From: JAWKTM01 sp041399085
GTDB taxonomy: Bacteria > Planctomycetota > Planctomycetia > Pirellulales > Pirellulaceae
DNA length: 35,968 nt
Assembly: GCA_041399085.1 (NCBI GenBank)
Contig: JAWKTM010000073.1
Location: 1 to 35,968, forward strand
Reading direction: 5' to 3'
This document shows positions 26,801-35,256 of this stretch, one piece after another. Position numbers and translations under genes: made by a program. Position 1 is the stretch's first letter. The number at the start of each line of letters is the position of its first letter. The notes beneath the pieces are model-generated. The model saw nothing but the letters and a program-made list of their open reading frames with translations. It was not told where the DNA came from and searched no databases.

Positions 26801-27084
26801 GTTCGCACGGCATGGATCGCCGTGAAGCGATCTTGCAAGCGAACCGAGATCGATTGCGGCCGATTCTGATGACCACGATTTCGTTCGTCGCCGGGTTGCT
26901 GCCGTTGCTGATCGCCACCGGTCCCGGCGCGGAAGAACGCCGCTCGATCGCCGTGCTGGCGGTCGGCGGTCAAACCATGTCGCTGCTGCTCACGCTGCTG
27001 GCGATCCCCGTCATCTGTTCCTACCTCGACGACCTCGGCCGCCTCTGGCACTGGGCTTTCGGACCAAGACGAGTCGCCACCTGA
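23868..27084 (+). pseudogene. RND efflux transporter (AcrB/HAE1 family), internally frameshifted
   Basis: The ATG at 23868 opens a frame that is intact to a TGA at 25677-25682 and contains the first half of an AcrB-type pump: signal-anchor R-R-P-V-F-A-L-M-I-V-M-A, the porter domains, and segment 4 with the proton-relay pair in G-V-V-I-D-D-A-I-V-V-L-E-N. The second half resumes in another frame at about 26340 and runs to 27084, with membrane segments 7-12 and F-G-V-V-K-K-A-A-I-L. Between about 25640 and 26340 the protein can be followed only by changing frame several times (V-N-R-G-D-M-Y-V-R-L, then F-T-I-S-G-P-D-V-N-R-L, then V-D-I-D-R-E-R-A-A-A-A-G-I). Total length, about 1070 codons, is normal. 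It is either decayed or carries sequencing indels. Confidence 0.88.
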
Positions 27085-27241
27085 ACCCGCGACTGCATGC
27101 CTGGGAGGCAGGTATGTGCCTGGGGCAGCTACGTGCCTGGGGTCGTAGCGAAGCGAAGCCCCAGCCGCAACCGCTCGTTCCGACCCGTGAAACGGGAGCT
27201 GCGAACGACGAAATGGCTGGTGCCGGACCATCAGCTGGCCC

Positions 27242-27258
27242 CTGCGACGCTCGAAACG
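27242..27258 (+). repeat. Left inverted flank of the 21-bp repeat region
   Basis: The 17 bases CTGCGACGCTCGAAACG are the exact reverse complement of 27580-27596 at the other end of the array. Confidence 0.75.
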
Positions 27259-27284
27259 CTCGGTGCGACGCGGCGATAGCTTCC

Positions 27285-27600
27285 CGCTGCGGAGGGTCAA
27301 ACAGGCGTTGCGACAGGTCGAATAGCCGCTGGGGAGAGTCAGACGGCCGATGCGACGGTCGAAAAAGCCGATGCGAAGGTCAAACAGCGCGTTGCGGAGG
27401 GTCAAACAGGCGTTGCGGCAGTTGCAGTGACCATTCCGAGCGTCGCAGTGGCTATTCCGACCGTCCGCAGTGGCCGTTCTAACCGTTCGCAGTGGTCGTT
27501 CGAGCGTCGCAGTGGTCGTTCCGAGCGTCGCAGTGGTCGTTCCGAGCGTCGCAGTGGTCGTTCCGACCGTCGCATTGACCGTTTCGAGCGTCGCAGTGGC
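27285..27600 (+). repeat. 21-bp tandem repeat array in two blocks
   Basis: From 27285 to 27431 seven consecutive 21-base units follow the pattern C-G-Y-T-G-C-G-R-(A/C)-R-G-G-T-C-R-A-A-(C/T)-A-G-S, with scattered substitutions. From 27432 to about 27600 further units of 20-22 bases follow a second consensus, C-G-T-T-C-C-G-A-G-C-G-T-C-G-C-A-G-T-G-G-T, several nearly identical. A 21-base period keeps all frames open and codes for heptads: one frame of the first block reads A-D-A-T-V-E-K, A-D-A-K-V-K-Q, coiled-coil-like. No start or ribosome binding site supports translation. Confidence 0.8.
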
Positions 27601-27765
27601 GTCTCCGAGGGCGGAGCTCATCACCCGGCGACCGGAATGCAGCACTGGCTGAGCGACAGCGACGAACACCGACGGCCGAAGGGAATGCTCTCACGGCAGC
27701 TCGGCCCGCCCGCCTTCGTGTACGAGTTTTTGAGCGATCAAAGGGACAAGATTCCGATCTAGACG

Positions 27766-27975
27766 GTGACCGCGGAGTTCGCACTAAATTTGCGAATGCG
27801 GTTGGTTGGAGCCACACTCCCCGATCCGCTACAGGTTCTTAAGTTTGGTGGAGGATCTGAATATGATGCGCCGCCACACGTTACTCCGATCACGAACCCC
27901 AGACGCCACTTTGATTCCACGAGGGATTCGCGCCCGTCCGACTTCGGACTTACTGAATTCTTGCGCTGGAAATAG
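27766..27975 (+). CDS. Short ORF, possible remnant of a C-terminal toxin tip
   Basis: This is a 69-residue ORF from a GTG at 27766, in the same frame as the upstream repeat-coding frame, which stops at 27760-27762. It ends ten bases before the next gene's ATG and overlaps the ribosome binding region of that gene. Composition is lower in GC than the surroundings. I do not recognise it. It could be chance, or the tail of a lost protein whose partner gene is at 27986. Confidence 0.25.
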   Translation: MTAEFALNLRMRLVGATLPDPLQVLKFGGGSEYDAPPHVTPITNPRRHFDSTRDSRPSDFGLTEFLRWK

Positions 27976-27985
27976 GGGGACATCC

Positions 27986-28540
27986 ATGAGCTACCGATGC
28001 CACGGTGCGATTTTTCGGGCCGCAACGGATTCGGCGGTTGAGGCATTTGAACAATTGGCAGATCCCCAACTTCGCTTGGATCTCATCCACATTGGCCACG
28101 ATGTCCACGGTGTGCGGGTCTTAGGTTCGCTCGCCAACAACCGCATAGAGCGTCTGGATAGATTGGCACAAAGACTTTCCGAGCGATTTCATGCGGCGTT
28201 CACGGTTTGGTATGAAAGCATCTGGTCGGCCCATAAGTTTGCGATATTTCTTCAGGGACGCCTATTCGCTTCCTTGCGAACCGACGGAGAAGCGGATAAC
28301 CAATGGCTTGACGCCAAGGGGGCAATCTATGAGTTTGGCCCGCCACGGCTGCTTTCCAACGATGGCTCGTTGCTCGCGCAGCCATCCGTGCCGGTCCTAC
28401 CTGGACGACGCGATGCTCGGAGGGAATGTGACCTGTCGGTTGCGGCAAGCATCCTTGGAATTGAGTCCTTGGGAGGTGACGAAGAAGAGCTTTTTCGATG
28501 GGAGTCGTTATTTCCGGCGATCAAACGCAATTATTCGTAA
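27986..28540 (+). CDS. Hypothetical protein of unknown family
   Basis: The 184-residue protein starts at the ATG at 27986, preceded by AGGGGGA five bases upstream; the frame is open to 27806, but the longer form lacks any signal. It is soluble, with no signal peptide. Residues 10-70 look helical (A-V-E-A-F-E-Q-L, N-R-I-E-R-L-D-R-L-A-Q-R-L-S-E-R-F). I recognise no family. By hand, 29 of 60 bases at 28201-28260 are G or C, lower than in the neighbouring operons and similar to the toxin-like tip at the left end. Placement after a short AT-rich ORF and a repeat array could fit an orphan immunity gene, which is speculation. Confidence 0.6.
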   Translation: MSYRCHGAIFRAATDSAVEAFEQLADPQLRLDLIHIGHDVHGVRVLGSLANNRIERLDRLAQRLSERFHAAFTVWYESIWSAHKFAIFLQGRLFASLRTDGEADNQWLDAKGAIYEFGPPRLLSNDGSLLAQPSVPVLPGRRDARRECDLSVAASILGIESLGGDEEELFRWESLFPAIKRNYS

Positions 28541-28668
28541 TCGGCGGACAAAGCAGGGATTAGATGTGACGTCGCTGCGTAGGGTTGCCCGCAGTCTGCT
28601 ATGCTGGCGGCCACGGCGAGGTTGAATCGGTGTTAGTTGCACGGAACATTTGCGAAAGAGAGCGAGCG

Positions 28669-29037
28669 ATGACGACTTATCCAGATGATGCCGATGGGGC
28701 GGTGCTGGCGAGCTTGGCGGCTCATGGCGTGGACATGTCCGCTCCGTTGGTGATCGAGTTCGCGGTTGCGGCGCCCGACGAAGCGAGTGCTCATTCGATC
28801 GGCCAAGCGCTGGCGGAAGCGGGGTACGATGCCGAGGTCGAGTACGACGAGGGCGAGCCTGACGAAGACGGCATGTTGGATGAGGAAGACGAGGAATTCG
28901 GTCCTTCGTGGACCGTTTATGTGGATATCGAGATGGTCCCCGAATACGACGAGTTGATGCGAATTCAAGCCGAGTTGGATCGGATCGCCCGGCCGCTCGG
29001 CGGGAATTCCGATGGCTGGGGCGTGACACTGAATTGA
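28669..29037 (+). CDS. RraB-like ribonuclease E inhibitor domain protein
   Basis: The 122-residue protein starts at the ATG at 28669 behind GAAAGAG. It fits the RraB/DUF695-type pattern: an N-terminal V-L-A-S-L-A-A-H-G-V-D, then a strand V-I-E-F-A-V, P-D-E-A-S-A-H-S-I-G-Q-A-L-A-E-A-G-Y, a strongly acidic loop (residues 62-80), W-T-V-Y-V-D-I-E-M-V-P-E-Y and the diagnostic end G-G-x-x-D-G-W-G. In gamma-proteobacteria RraB binds RNase E and lowers its activity; here the partner is unknown. The acidic loop is longer than I expect. It stands alone between the unknown gene and a converging DUF2726 gene. Confidence 0.75.
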   Translation: MTTYPDDADGAVLASLAAHGVDMSAPLVIEFAVAAPDEASAHSIGQALAEAGYDAEVEYDEGEPDEDGMLDEEDEEFGPSWTVYVDIEMVPEYDELMRIQAELDRIARPLGGNSDGWGVTLN

Positions 29038-29267
29038 ACGGCGAGACAGGGGATCGAGTTCTCACAGGTGGCCCAGGTTGCTTGCAAACTGGGCCAGAGA
29101 AGGCATCCGAACCAACTATCCACACTTACGTGAAGTTCGACTGAGCGATCATGTGCCTGGGATCGCTGCGCAGAAGCCCGTTGATCGCCACGCATGGTCG
29201 GGTTCATTTGGCTCGTTGATCGTTGCGTCTTCCTCTCGAACACTCAGCCCGGAGTATGGCGCGGGGC

Positions 29268-29798
29268 TCAAGCCGCCTTGGCTTTGGCGTGCGACGCGGT
29301 TTCGATGGCGTGATGCACTTCGTCGGCCGAGTACTCGTCGGCTCGTGGCAAGAGCACCAACGGAAGTTGGGCGGAGGCGAAGGCTTCGACCAGTTGTTGG
29401 TGGCGGCGGACGGCTTCTGGCGTGGTGGGTTCGCCGTCGTGAAGCAGCACGGCGAGTCGCGGTTCGAGTGAGCCGCTGTCGCACAGCACGAAGTCGACGC
29501 CGATCGAACCAAGGCGACCGATCGGCGGCGCGGGCCGCTTTCCTTCCGCGCGGGGGCTGAGCAATTGCCCAACGCTCACGGCCCAATGGATCGCCAGCTT
29601 CCCGCCGGTGGCTTCGCGCAGTGCGTGAAAACAACTTGCTCGGTCGGCGGGCAGTAGCGACGCGCGGCGTTCGTAACGCACTTGGTTTTCGCGCAGCAAC
29701 AACCGCGCAAGCAACAACGCCCCGCCGATCACCGCGGCGACCAGAATCAAGGCTCCGTATTGAGAGACGACGGCCAAATGACAGCTCCGACGAGGCAC
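29268..29798 (-). CDS. Membrane-anchored DUF2726 domain protein
   Basis: The product is 176 residues from GTG 29798; the start is uncertain, and a TTG a few codons later is also possible. Residues 14-34 are a membrane segment. The remainder follows DUF2726: L-L-P-A-D-R-A-S-C-F-H-A-L-R-E-A, a basic surface, G-V-D-F-V-L-C-D-S-G-S-L-E-P-R-L-A-V-L-L, a conserved D/E-rich turn (H-D-G-E-P) and a C-terminal Q-L-P-L-V-L-L-P. The fold is related to restriction-endonuclease-like domains, and family members are often tied to topoisomerase zinc fingers or stand alone. The nuclease core D, E/D-x-K is only partly visible (V-D-F...V-L-L-H), so activity is doubtful. Confidence 0.7.
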   Translation of the reverse strand: MPRRSCHLAVVSQYGALILVAAVIGGALLLARLLLRENQVRYERRASLLPADRASCFHALREATGGKLAIHWAVSVGQLLSPRAEGKRPAPPIGRLGSIGVDFVLCDSGSLEPRLAVLLHDGEPTTPEAVRRHQQLVEAFASAQLPLVLLPRADEYSADEVHHAIETASHAKAKAA

Positions 29799-30152
29799 TA
29801 GTTGCTTTCGGCCACGGGAGAACGTCTGGTCGACAAAAGACCATCAAGAAATAAAAGAACCGCGCGGCTGGGGCAGGTAACCGCGCCGGTTCCGGTACAG
29901 CTACGCGCGCACTGACGTACTCATGACTTCGGTCTGGCACCTTTTGGCGTCAATCCCAGTTGTCAACCATGCTGTCGGATCGTGCGGTGAAGCAAGGTTG
30001 TCAAGGTTTCTCGGTGCAGCGTTCGTCGTTAGTATGAGTTATCGGCGGTTTCGCGCGGCCAGTTGACGCGCCGAGTCGAATAATCTCACTCGACTTCGGC
30101 CCGGTTTCCTCAACCGCCGCCCGCGAAATCGTTACAAACCGCACGCAGACGC
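29799..30152. other. Intergenic region before the dihydrouridine synthase gene
   Basis: These 354 bases hold no gene that I can support. The DUF2726 gene leads away on the minus strand and the dus gene on the plus strand, so promoters for both should be here; no clear boxes or hairpins stand out. Confidence 0.4.
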
Positions 30153-31217
30153 ATGACATACCTATTCTCCGTTGCGACTCGGCCCGATCGAGGTCGGCTT
30201 TCCCGTGGTCAAGCCGCTTTGTCCGGCTACAGCGATTGGCCGATGCGGGTGATCGCCCGGCGTTTGGGCGCCCCGTATACGTTGTGCGAAGTGATGCTGG
30301 ACCAGTTTTTAGTGACCCTGCGCGATCGCCAGAAAACGCGGCATCATCTACACATCAGCGACGAGGAGCATCCGGTCGGTGGACAGTTGATGGGCGCCGA
30401 GCCGGAGCAGTTCGCGGCCGGGGCGCGGCGGTTGGTCGAAGCGGGCTTTGACGTGATCGACATCAATTTCGGCTGTCCCGTGCGTAAGGTGCTGGGGCGG
30501 TGTCGCGGCGGCTTTCATCTGAGTCAGCCGGACGTGGCGCTCGACATCGTGCGACGGACTCGCGACATCGTTCCCGCCGAGATTCCGGTTACGGTCAAGA
30601 TGCGGCGCGGCATCGACGACACGGCCGAAAGCCGCGACAAGTTCTTCACGATTTTGGACGGCGCGTTCGCGGCGGGCGTGGCGGCGATCACGGTTCACGG
30701 CCGGACGGTCGAGCAGCGTTATATCGGCCCCAGCCGTTGGGCGTTTCTGCGCGAGGTCAAGCAGCACGCGGGCGAGCGAACGATTCTGGGCAGCGGCGAT
30801 TTGTTCACGGCGGCCGATTGTTGGAACATGATCGAGCAGACTGGAATCGACGGCGTCACGGCGGCTCGCGGCGCGATCGGCAATCCGTGGATTTTCCGGC
30901 AAGCTCGCGATTTGGCGGCCGGCCGGACGGTGTCGGCTCCGTCGCTGTTCGAACAACGCGAAGTGATGCGCGAACATTATCGCTTGGCTGAAGAGATCTA
31001 CGACGAGCGGCGTTGTGGGATTTTGATGCGGAAGTTCGGCATTAAGTACGCGGCTTCGCATCCGCGGCATGTCGAGGTGCGCGAGGCGTTCACCAAGATT
31101 CGCAGCCGAGCGGATTGGTGGGCGATCTTGGACGCTTGGTATGCCGAAGACTTGCCCGGCGTCCTCCCCAGCGCGGCCGTTCACACGGGACACGATTCGT
31201 GCGAGGAAGCGGCGTGA
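30153..31217 (+). CDS. dus: tRNA-dihydrouridine synthase (DusB-like), N-terminus possibly frameshifted
   Basis: The 354-residue flavoenzyme reduces uridines of tRNA to dihydrouridine. Visible are the FMN barrel elements: the flavin-binding A-A-L-S-G-Y-S-D-W-P-M-R, D-I-N-F-G-C-P with R-K-V-L-G-R-C-R-G-G, V-K-M-R-R-G, V-H-G-R-T, G-S-G-D-L and A-R-G-A-I-G-N-P-W. A Cys is present in the active-site loop (G-R-C-R-G-G). The first 20 residues in this frame (M-T-Y-L-F-S-V-A-T-R-P-D-R-G) look wrong; the other frame reads L-G-P-I-E-V-G-F-P-V-V, the normal opening, so one base seems missing near 30205-30211. The next gene overlaps its stop (TGATG). Confidence 0.88.
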   Translation: MTYLFSVATRPDRGRLSRGQAALSGYSDWPMRVIARRLGAPYTLCEVMLDQFLVTLRDRQKTRHHLHISDEEHPVGGQLMGAEPEQFAAGARRLVEAGFDVIDINFGCPVRKVLGRCRGGFHLSQPDVALDIVRRTRDIVPAEIPVTVKMRRGIDDTAESRDKFFTILDGAFAAGVAAITVHGRTVEQRYIGPSRWAFLREVKQHAGERTILGSGDLFTAADCWNMIEQTGIDGVTAARGAIGNPWIFRQARDLAAGRTVSAPSLFEQREVMREHYRLAEEIYDERRCGILMRKFGIKYAASHPRHVEVREAFTKIRSRADWWAILDAWYAEDLPGVLPSAAVHTGHDSCEEAA

Positions 31218-32626
31218 TGGGTGCTCGCGTTGTTTGGCGAGCGAGTCGCGGTGCGGCGATGCTCGCAGCCTGCTTGGCGGTTGGATTCGCTACGACCACG
31301 TTCGCTCAGACGGTCGATCCGCGGGCGTTCGGCTTCGAACTGCAGCCAGGAAAGATTACCAGCGGTGGTGATCGACGTGTCGTGACGGTCGACGCCGATG
31401 GCTCGACGGTGGTTGCCAAAGTTCACGTGCATGTGGGTGACGGCGCGATTGTGCTGCTGCCCGATGGCAGCTTAGTCGCCCGAGAAGCCCGGCAGCTCAC
31501 AGCCACCGAGCGGCCGTTTGAACCAGCCACGATGGAGGCTTTGGCCGAGCGAATCTTGGCCCATGAGCTGCCCGGCTTCCGTTCGCAACAGACTCGACGT
31601 TTTCTGTACTTGTATAACACCAGCGAACCGTTCGCGTTGGCGACCAGCCGTGTGATGGAAACGATGTTTCCCGGCGTGGTCACGTATGCCCAGAGCCAGA
31701 AGATCGACGTGCATCCGCCGGAAACGCCGCTGGTCGTCGTGATGTTTCGGACGGAGGACGAGTTTCAAAATTATCGTCGCATGCCGCCCGGCGTCATCGC
31801 GTACTACGACACGCTTTCGAATCGCGTGGTGATGTATGAGCAGTCGCGATTGGCCGACGTGAAGCCGGAACTGGCGTTACAGCAATCGCTGGCCACGATC
31901 GCTCACGAAGGAGCGCATCAGATTCTGAATAACATCGGCGTGCAACAGCGACTGTCGGTGTGGCCGATGTGGTTGTGTGAAGGCTTGGCGGAGTTCTTCG
32001 CGCCGACTTCGACGGATAAGCGTTTGAAGTGGAAAGGGGCCGGGCAAGTTAACGATTTGCGGATGTTCGAGCTGGAGCAATATATCAAAGGCAATACGTC
32101 GCCCGACAACGCCGGAAAGATGGTCGAGCACACGGTACTGGCCGGACGCCTGACTTCGACTGGATACGCAACGGCCTGGGCGCTGACGCATTATCTGGCC
32201 AAAAATCATCGCGAGTCGTTTCATGAATTTGTCCGCGAGATTAGCCGTACGGGACCGTTTGAAGGCGGCCAACTGGATGCGCGGCGCGGCATTGTGCCCG
32301 AGCAGTTGCGCGCGTTTCAGCAGCACTTTGGCGAGGACAGCGCGGCGATCGAGAGTCGCGTCGTCGCTCATTTGAAGAAGCTGCCTTATCGAGACCCGTT
32401 CGCCGAATGGCCGCATTTCGTGGCCCTGGTTGCTTATCCGAACGGCCGCAAGACGGAGCGACAAGCCGATGTGTTTCATTCCTCGTCGCTGGCCGAACAA
32501 TGGCAGCGCGATGTATTAAGCCGGCTGGATGAAAGTGTTCGCGGCGTCGCTCAAAGCGTGATTCGACCGTTTCCCAATCGAGCGGCGGCCGAAGTGTTCG
32601 TGGCGCAGTGGTTGAACCAACGGTGA
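31217..32626 (+). CDS. DUF1570 family secreted zinc-metalloprotease-like protein
   Basis: The 469-residue protein overlaps the dus stop by one base, with a signal peptide (about residues 1-30). The DUF1570-type catalytic segment is H230-E231-G-A-H234, followed by L-C-E-G-L-A-E-F-F, where E255 or E259 is the expected third ligand of a gluzincin-like zinc site. A region of D-x-F-x-x-Y near 180 and a C-terminal helical part (340-469) complete the usual length. Family members occur mainly in planctomycetes, and no substrate is known. It is probably co-transcribed with dus, but a shared function is not implied. Confidence 0.86.
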   Translation: MGARVVWRASRGAAMLAACLAVGFATTTFAQTVDPRAFGFELQPGKITSGGDRRVVTVDADGSTVVAKVHVHVGDGAIVLLPDGSLVAREARQLTATERPFEPATMEALAERILAHELPGFRSQQTRRFLYLYNTSEPFALATSRVMETMFPGVVTYAQSQKIDVHPPETPLVVVMFRTEDEFQNYRRMPPGVIAYYDTLSNRVVMYEQSRLADVKPELALQQSLATIAHEGAHQILNNIGVQQRLSVWPMWLCEGLAEFFAPTSTDKRLKWKGAGQVNDLRMFELEQYIKGNTSPDNAGKMVEHTVLAGRLTSTGYATAWALTHYLAKNHRESFHEFVREISRTGPFEGGQLDARRGIVPEQLRAFQQHFGEDSAAIESRVVAHLKKLPYRDPFAEWPHFVALVAYPNGRKTERQADVFHSSSLAEQWQRDVLSRLDESVRGVAQSVIRPFPNRAAAEVFVAQWLNQR

Positions 32627-32694
32627 TAATTGTGCGAGAGTGCGCGAGACTACATGGGAACTGTGTCTTTCGGTGTGGATCATCACAATCGCTG

Positions 32695-33957
32695 TTAGAC
32701 TCGCTGGAACACCGCGCCAAACGAATGGGGATCGGGTAATTCGTTGGCGGGAAACTCGCGTTCCAAATAGTCGCTCAAGTCCACCATCGCGCCGCCATTC
32801 TCGGCGGATTCATAACCAGCCATTAGAACGGCCATTGTATCCCATGCCATCAGCGGACCGGATTGTGGAAAACGCTCGGCGTGAAGCGCACAGTCGACCG
32901 CGTCATTCATCTCATTGACATAGCCATGCGCATGGAACTGATGGGGCCGTGGGAAACAGGTGCCGGCTGGAGTGGGCAGCTTTTCACGCAGCAGTAGATT
33001 GCCGGCCGCATCCGCGCGCGGCAAGAACAATTCGTTCTCATTGTTGGGATTAATACGCAAGTCATACTGCCCAAAATCCGCGATCACGGACAGCTCGTTG
33101 CGGATTCCGCTGATACTAAGATCGTGGCCTAACACTTCAGCCACGGTCTGGTCCTCGAATATCACCGTGATGCGGCCGAAATCGTCCACGTTTTGCATCA
33201 CACGAAAGTGCTCGTGCGCGGCGGACGGTTGGTGCTTTAGCACTTGCAGCGCCACCGCCGACACTTGGCGAGGCCGAATCGGGCGGCCATCGCGGAGAAT
33301 GCCTTCGACTTGCTTCAGATACAAGCAGGGGCCGAGTGGATGGCATGCCTTGTTGAACAAGGCCCCGCCGCCGGATTTGGCTGGCGTATCGTAGGCCGGG
33401 GCGTGCGAGCCTTGATGAGCGCAGACGCCCCGTTGATATAACACCTTGCCTTTGTCGACACGGCGAGATTCAATCAGCAGCTCGACCAAACCTTTCATGC
33501 CGTCCACATAGACGAAGTCTTCGGCATATAACAGTTTGCTGCCGGCCGCGCGTACGGCGTCCAGGACATCGGCCAAATAGGTCATCGACTCCTCTTTGCG
33601 AGTCCGCGCATCGGTCTGTCGGCCTTCCGCCCAGCCGGGCCAAATCACCGGCGGCTTTTCGAGAACGATAACCGGCACTCCCGCTTGAGCGGCTTCGATG
33701 GTGTACGGTCCGTGGGCAAAGTTGGCGCAGGCGATGTTGTCGATATGAGGGCGGACGGCGGCCAGCATTTCCGAATGGGAGCCGAACGTTTGCGCGATTC
33801 CATGTGTTTCGGCAAATCGCGCGGCGGTTTCTGGGCGACCGGAAGTAACACCGGCCAACTCAATCGTCACGCCGTTCTTGTGCGGTAATTGAGAGTAAAC
33901 CCGCGCGGTATAGTCGGCCGCGAAGCCGGAGCCGTTAATGGCAACTTTCAAATGCAT
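32695..33957 (-). CDS. Gfo/Idh/MocA family oxidoreductase
   Basis: The 420-residue enzyme starts at the ATG at 33957; the frame continues to 34059 and overlaps the kinase gene's end without support. The Rossmann nucleotide loop is I-N-G-S-G-F-A-A (residues 7-14), the family's E-K-P is at 100-102, and the catalytic-type K203-A-C-H206 lies in F-N-K-A-C-H-P-L-G-P. It should oxidise or reduce a sugar or cyclitol hydroxyl with NAD(P). These proteins are greatly expanded in planctomycetes, and the substrate cannot be inferred. It converges on the DUF1570 gene, and lies 64 bp after the kinase gene on the same strand. Confidence 0.9.
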   Translation of the reverse strand: MHLKVAINGSGFAADYTARVYSQLPHKNGVTIELAGVTSGRPETAARFAETHGIAQTFGSHSEMLAAVRPHIDNIACANFAHGPYTIEAAQAGVPVIVLEKPPVIWPGWAEGRQTDARTRKEESMTYLADVLDAVRAAGSKLLYAEDFVYVDGMKGLVELLIESRRVDKGKVLYQRGVCAHQGSHAPAYDTPAKSGGGALFNKACHPLGPCLYLKQVEGILRDGRPIRPRQVSAVALQVLKHQPSAAHEHFRVMQNVDDFGRITVIFEDQTVAEVLGHDLSISGIRNELSVIADFGQYDLRINPNNENELFLPRADAAGNLLLREKLPTPAGTCFPRPHQFHAHGYVNEMNDAVDCALHAERFPQSGPLMAWDTMAVLMAGYESAENGGAMVDLSDYLEREFPANELPDPHSFGAVFQRV

Positions 33958-34021
33958 GAGAACACAGAATCCGTGCAAGAATGGAGAGAACGGAGGGAGC
34001 TTGGAACAGTCGATCGGGCAG

Positions 34022-35041
34022 CTAGGCGTTGATCCACCATGCAAGACCGACGATGCCAACGACTGCCGCGGCTACTCCGGCGAGCGACAGCCACGAAACA
34101 TCCGGGCGAGCCGATTGCTCGCGTTGTTCAATACGCTTGCGTAGCCGTTGAATGCCGACCGATCCAGCCGCCGCGGCGCCCACGTCGCGCGGATGAGCCT
34201 CGACGGACGCGTCGCCATTTGGATGCAGCAACGCCAGCAAACGGCCTTGCGCCGATCGCGCGTTAAACGGCCGAGCATCCGGTTGCTTTTGCAAGAGTTG
34301 CTGGATTAACAAATCTAAATCGGGCGGGCAGCGCGGAACCAATTCCAGCACGGAAGGCGGCGGCACATGCAAATGTTGATGAAAAATCTGGGCAAAATTC
34401 TCGCCGGTGAAGGGTGGCCGGCCCGTGAGCATCTCGAACAGAACGCACCCCAACGCATACAAATCGGTCTTACCCGTAATATGTTGATCGCCCACGATTT
34501 GTTCTGGCGACATATAGGCATAAGTCCCCACGGTCAGCCCGTCGGCCGTCAGTTTGGTGGAAGTGGTATCGAGCGCGATGCCAAAGTCGCCTAACTTCAG
34601 CTCGCCGTCGCGTGTGAAGTACAGGTTTGCGGGCTTGAGATCGCGATGAATAATGCCGTGATTGTGAGCGTGTTGCAGCGCCGAGGCTAATTGAGCGCCG
34701 ATCTCGGCCGTCTCTTGCCAAGTGAGCGGGCCCGAGTCGGCCAGTAGTTCTTTCAGCGTGCCGCCCTGAACGAGTTCCATCGCGTAGAAACATTGCCGAC
34801 CGGTTTGCCCACCGCCGTAATAATGCACGATGTGCGGGTGCGACAGCTTCTCTAAAATCACCATCTCGCGTTCGAAACGCGCGGAGACCAGCGGATCGTC
34901 GACGACCGTCGGGTGCAGCACCTTGATTGCCACGACCTCGCCCGACCGCCGCTCGACCGCCCGATAAATCGATCCGACGGTTCCGACGCCCAACGGCTCG
35001 CCCAATTGGAATTCGTCGATCTTTCGGTTCAACATGCTCAT
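34022..35041 (-). CDS. Membrane-anchored Ser/Thr protein kinase (Hanks type)
   Basis: The 339-residue kinase has all catalytic motifs: glycine loop G-V-G-T-V-G (18-23), K40 in V-V-A-I-K, helix C E59, H132-R-D-L-K-P-A-N (D134, N139), D152-F-G and S-P-E-Q in the P+1 loop. After the kinase domain (12-275) a linker of about 40 residues leads to a C-terminal membrane segment (about 317-339) that ends the protein, so there is no extracellular sensor domain. Start choice between M1 and M3 is open. It contrasts with the degenerate relative at 8530-9744. Substrate unknown. Confidence 0.93.
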   Translation of the reverse strand: MSMLNRKIDEFQLGEPLGVGTVGSIYRAVERRSGEVVAIKVLHPTVVDDPLVSARFEREMVILEKLSHPHIVHYYGGGQTGRQCFYAMELVQGGTLKELLADSGPLTWQETAEIGAQLASALQHAHNHGIIHRDLKPANLYFTRDGELKLGDFGIALDTTSTKLTADGLTVGTYAYMSPEQIVGDQHITGKTDLYALGCVLFEMLTGRPPFTGENFAQIFHQHLHVPPPSVLELVPRCPPDLDLLIQQLLQKQPDARPFNARSAQGRLLALLHPNGDASVEAHPRDVGAAAAGSVGIQRLRKRIEQREQSARPDVSWLSLAGVAAAVVGIVGLAWWINA

Positions 35042-35256
35042 CGAACGGCTTTCGCGAAATCACGTCCAGCGGCCAACATTTTGTGTCGCTGCATTGTCGT
35101 TCACTAGCAGAAGTTCGGCAACCTTAACCCCACGTGCCTCCGCGACTTTGGTCTGGGGCGTTGGCGACCCGATGGATAGAATCCCGACCGCGGACGCGTG
35201 GGCGGATGTAGCCGCTGTTCGCGGATCGGTAAACGGTATTCGGCAAGGAGGCCGAG

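Larger units (their letters stand above)
27085..27985. other. Intergenic region with 21-bp repeat array and a possible gene remnant
   Basis: These 901 bases hold no gene I trust. They contain a GTGCCTGGG motif twice at about 27115-27145, the tandem array at 27285-27600 and its flanking inverted repeats, and a short AT-richer ORF at 27766-27975. Confidence 0.5.

Noticed and set aside
27285..27600. CRISPR array
   Set aside because: The units are contiguous and diverged with no unique spacers, and no cas genes are present.
26260..27669. A 469-residue minus-strand ORF
   Set aside because: It is antisense to the conserved half of the RND pump and then reads through the 21-bp array; the composition (Gln/Arg/His-rich) is that of a shadow frame.
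27427..27762. Plus-strand ORF of Arg/Ser heptads
   Set aside because: It is the open frame of a tandem repeat whose period is a multiple of three, with no ribosome binding site; kept only as context for the repeat.
27086..29170. GTGCCTGGG motifs near 27115, 27138 and 29152 as transposon ends
   Set aside because: Only about nine bases are shared, with no inverted partner or transposase; more likely fragments of a short dispersed repeat.
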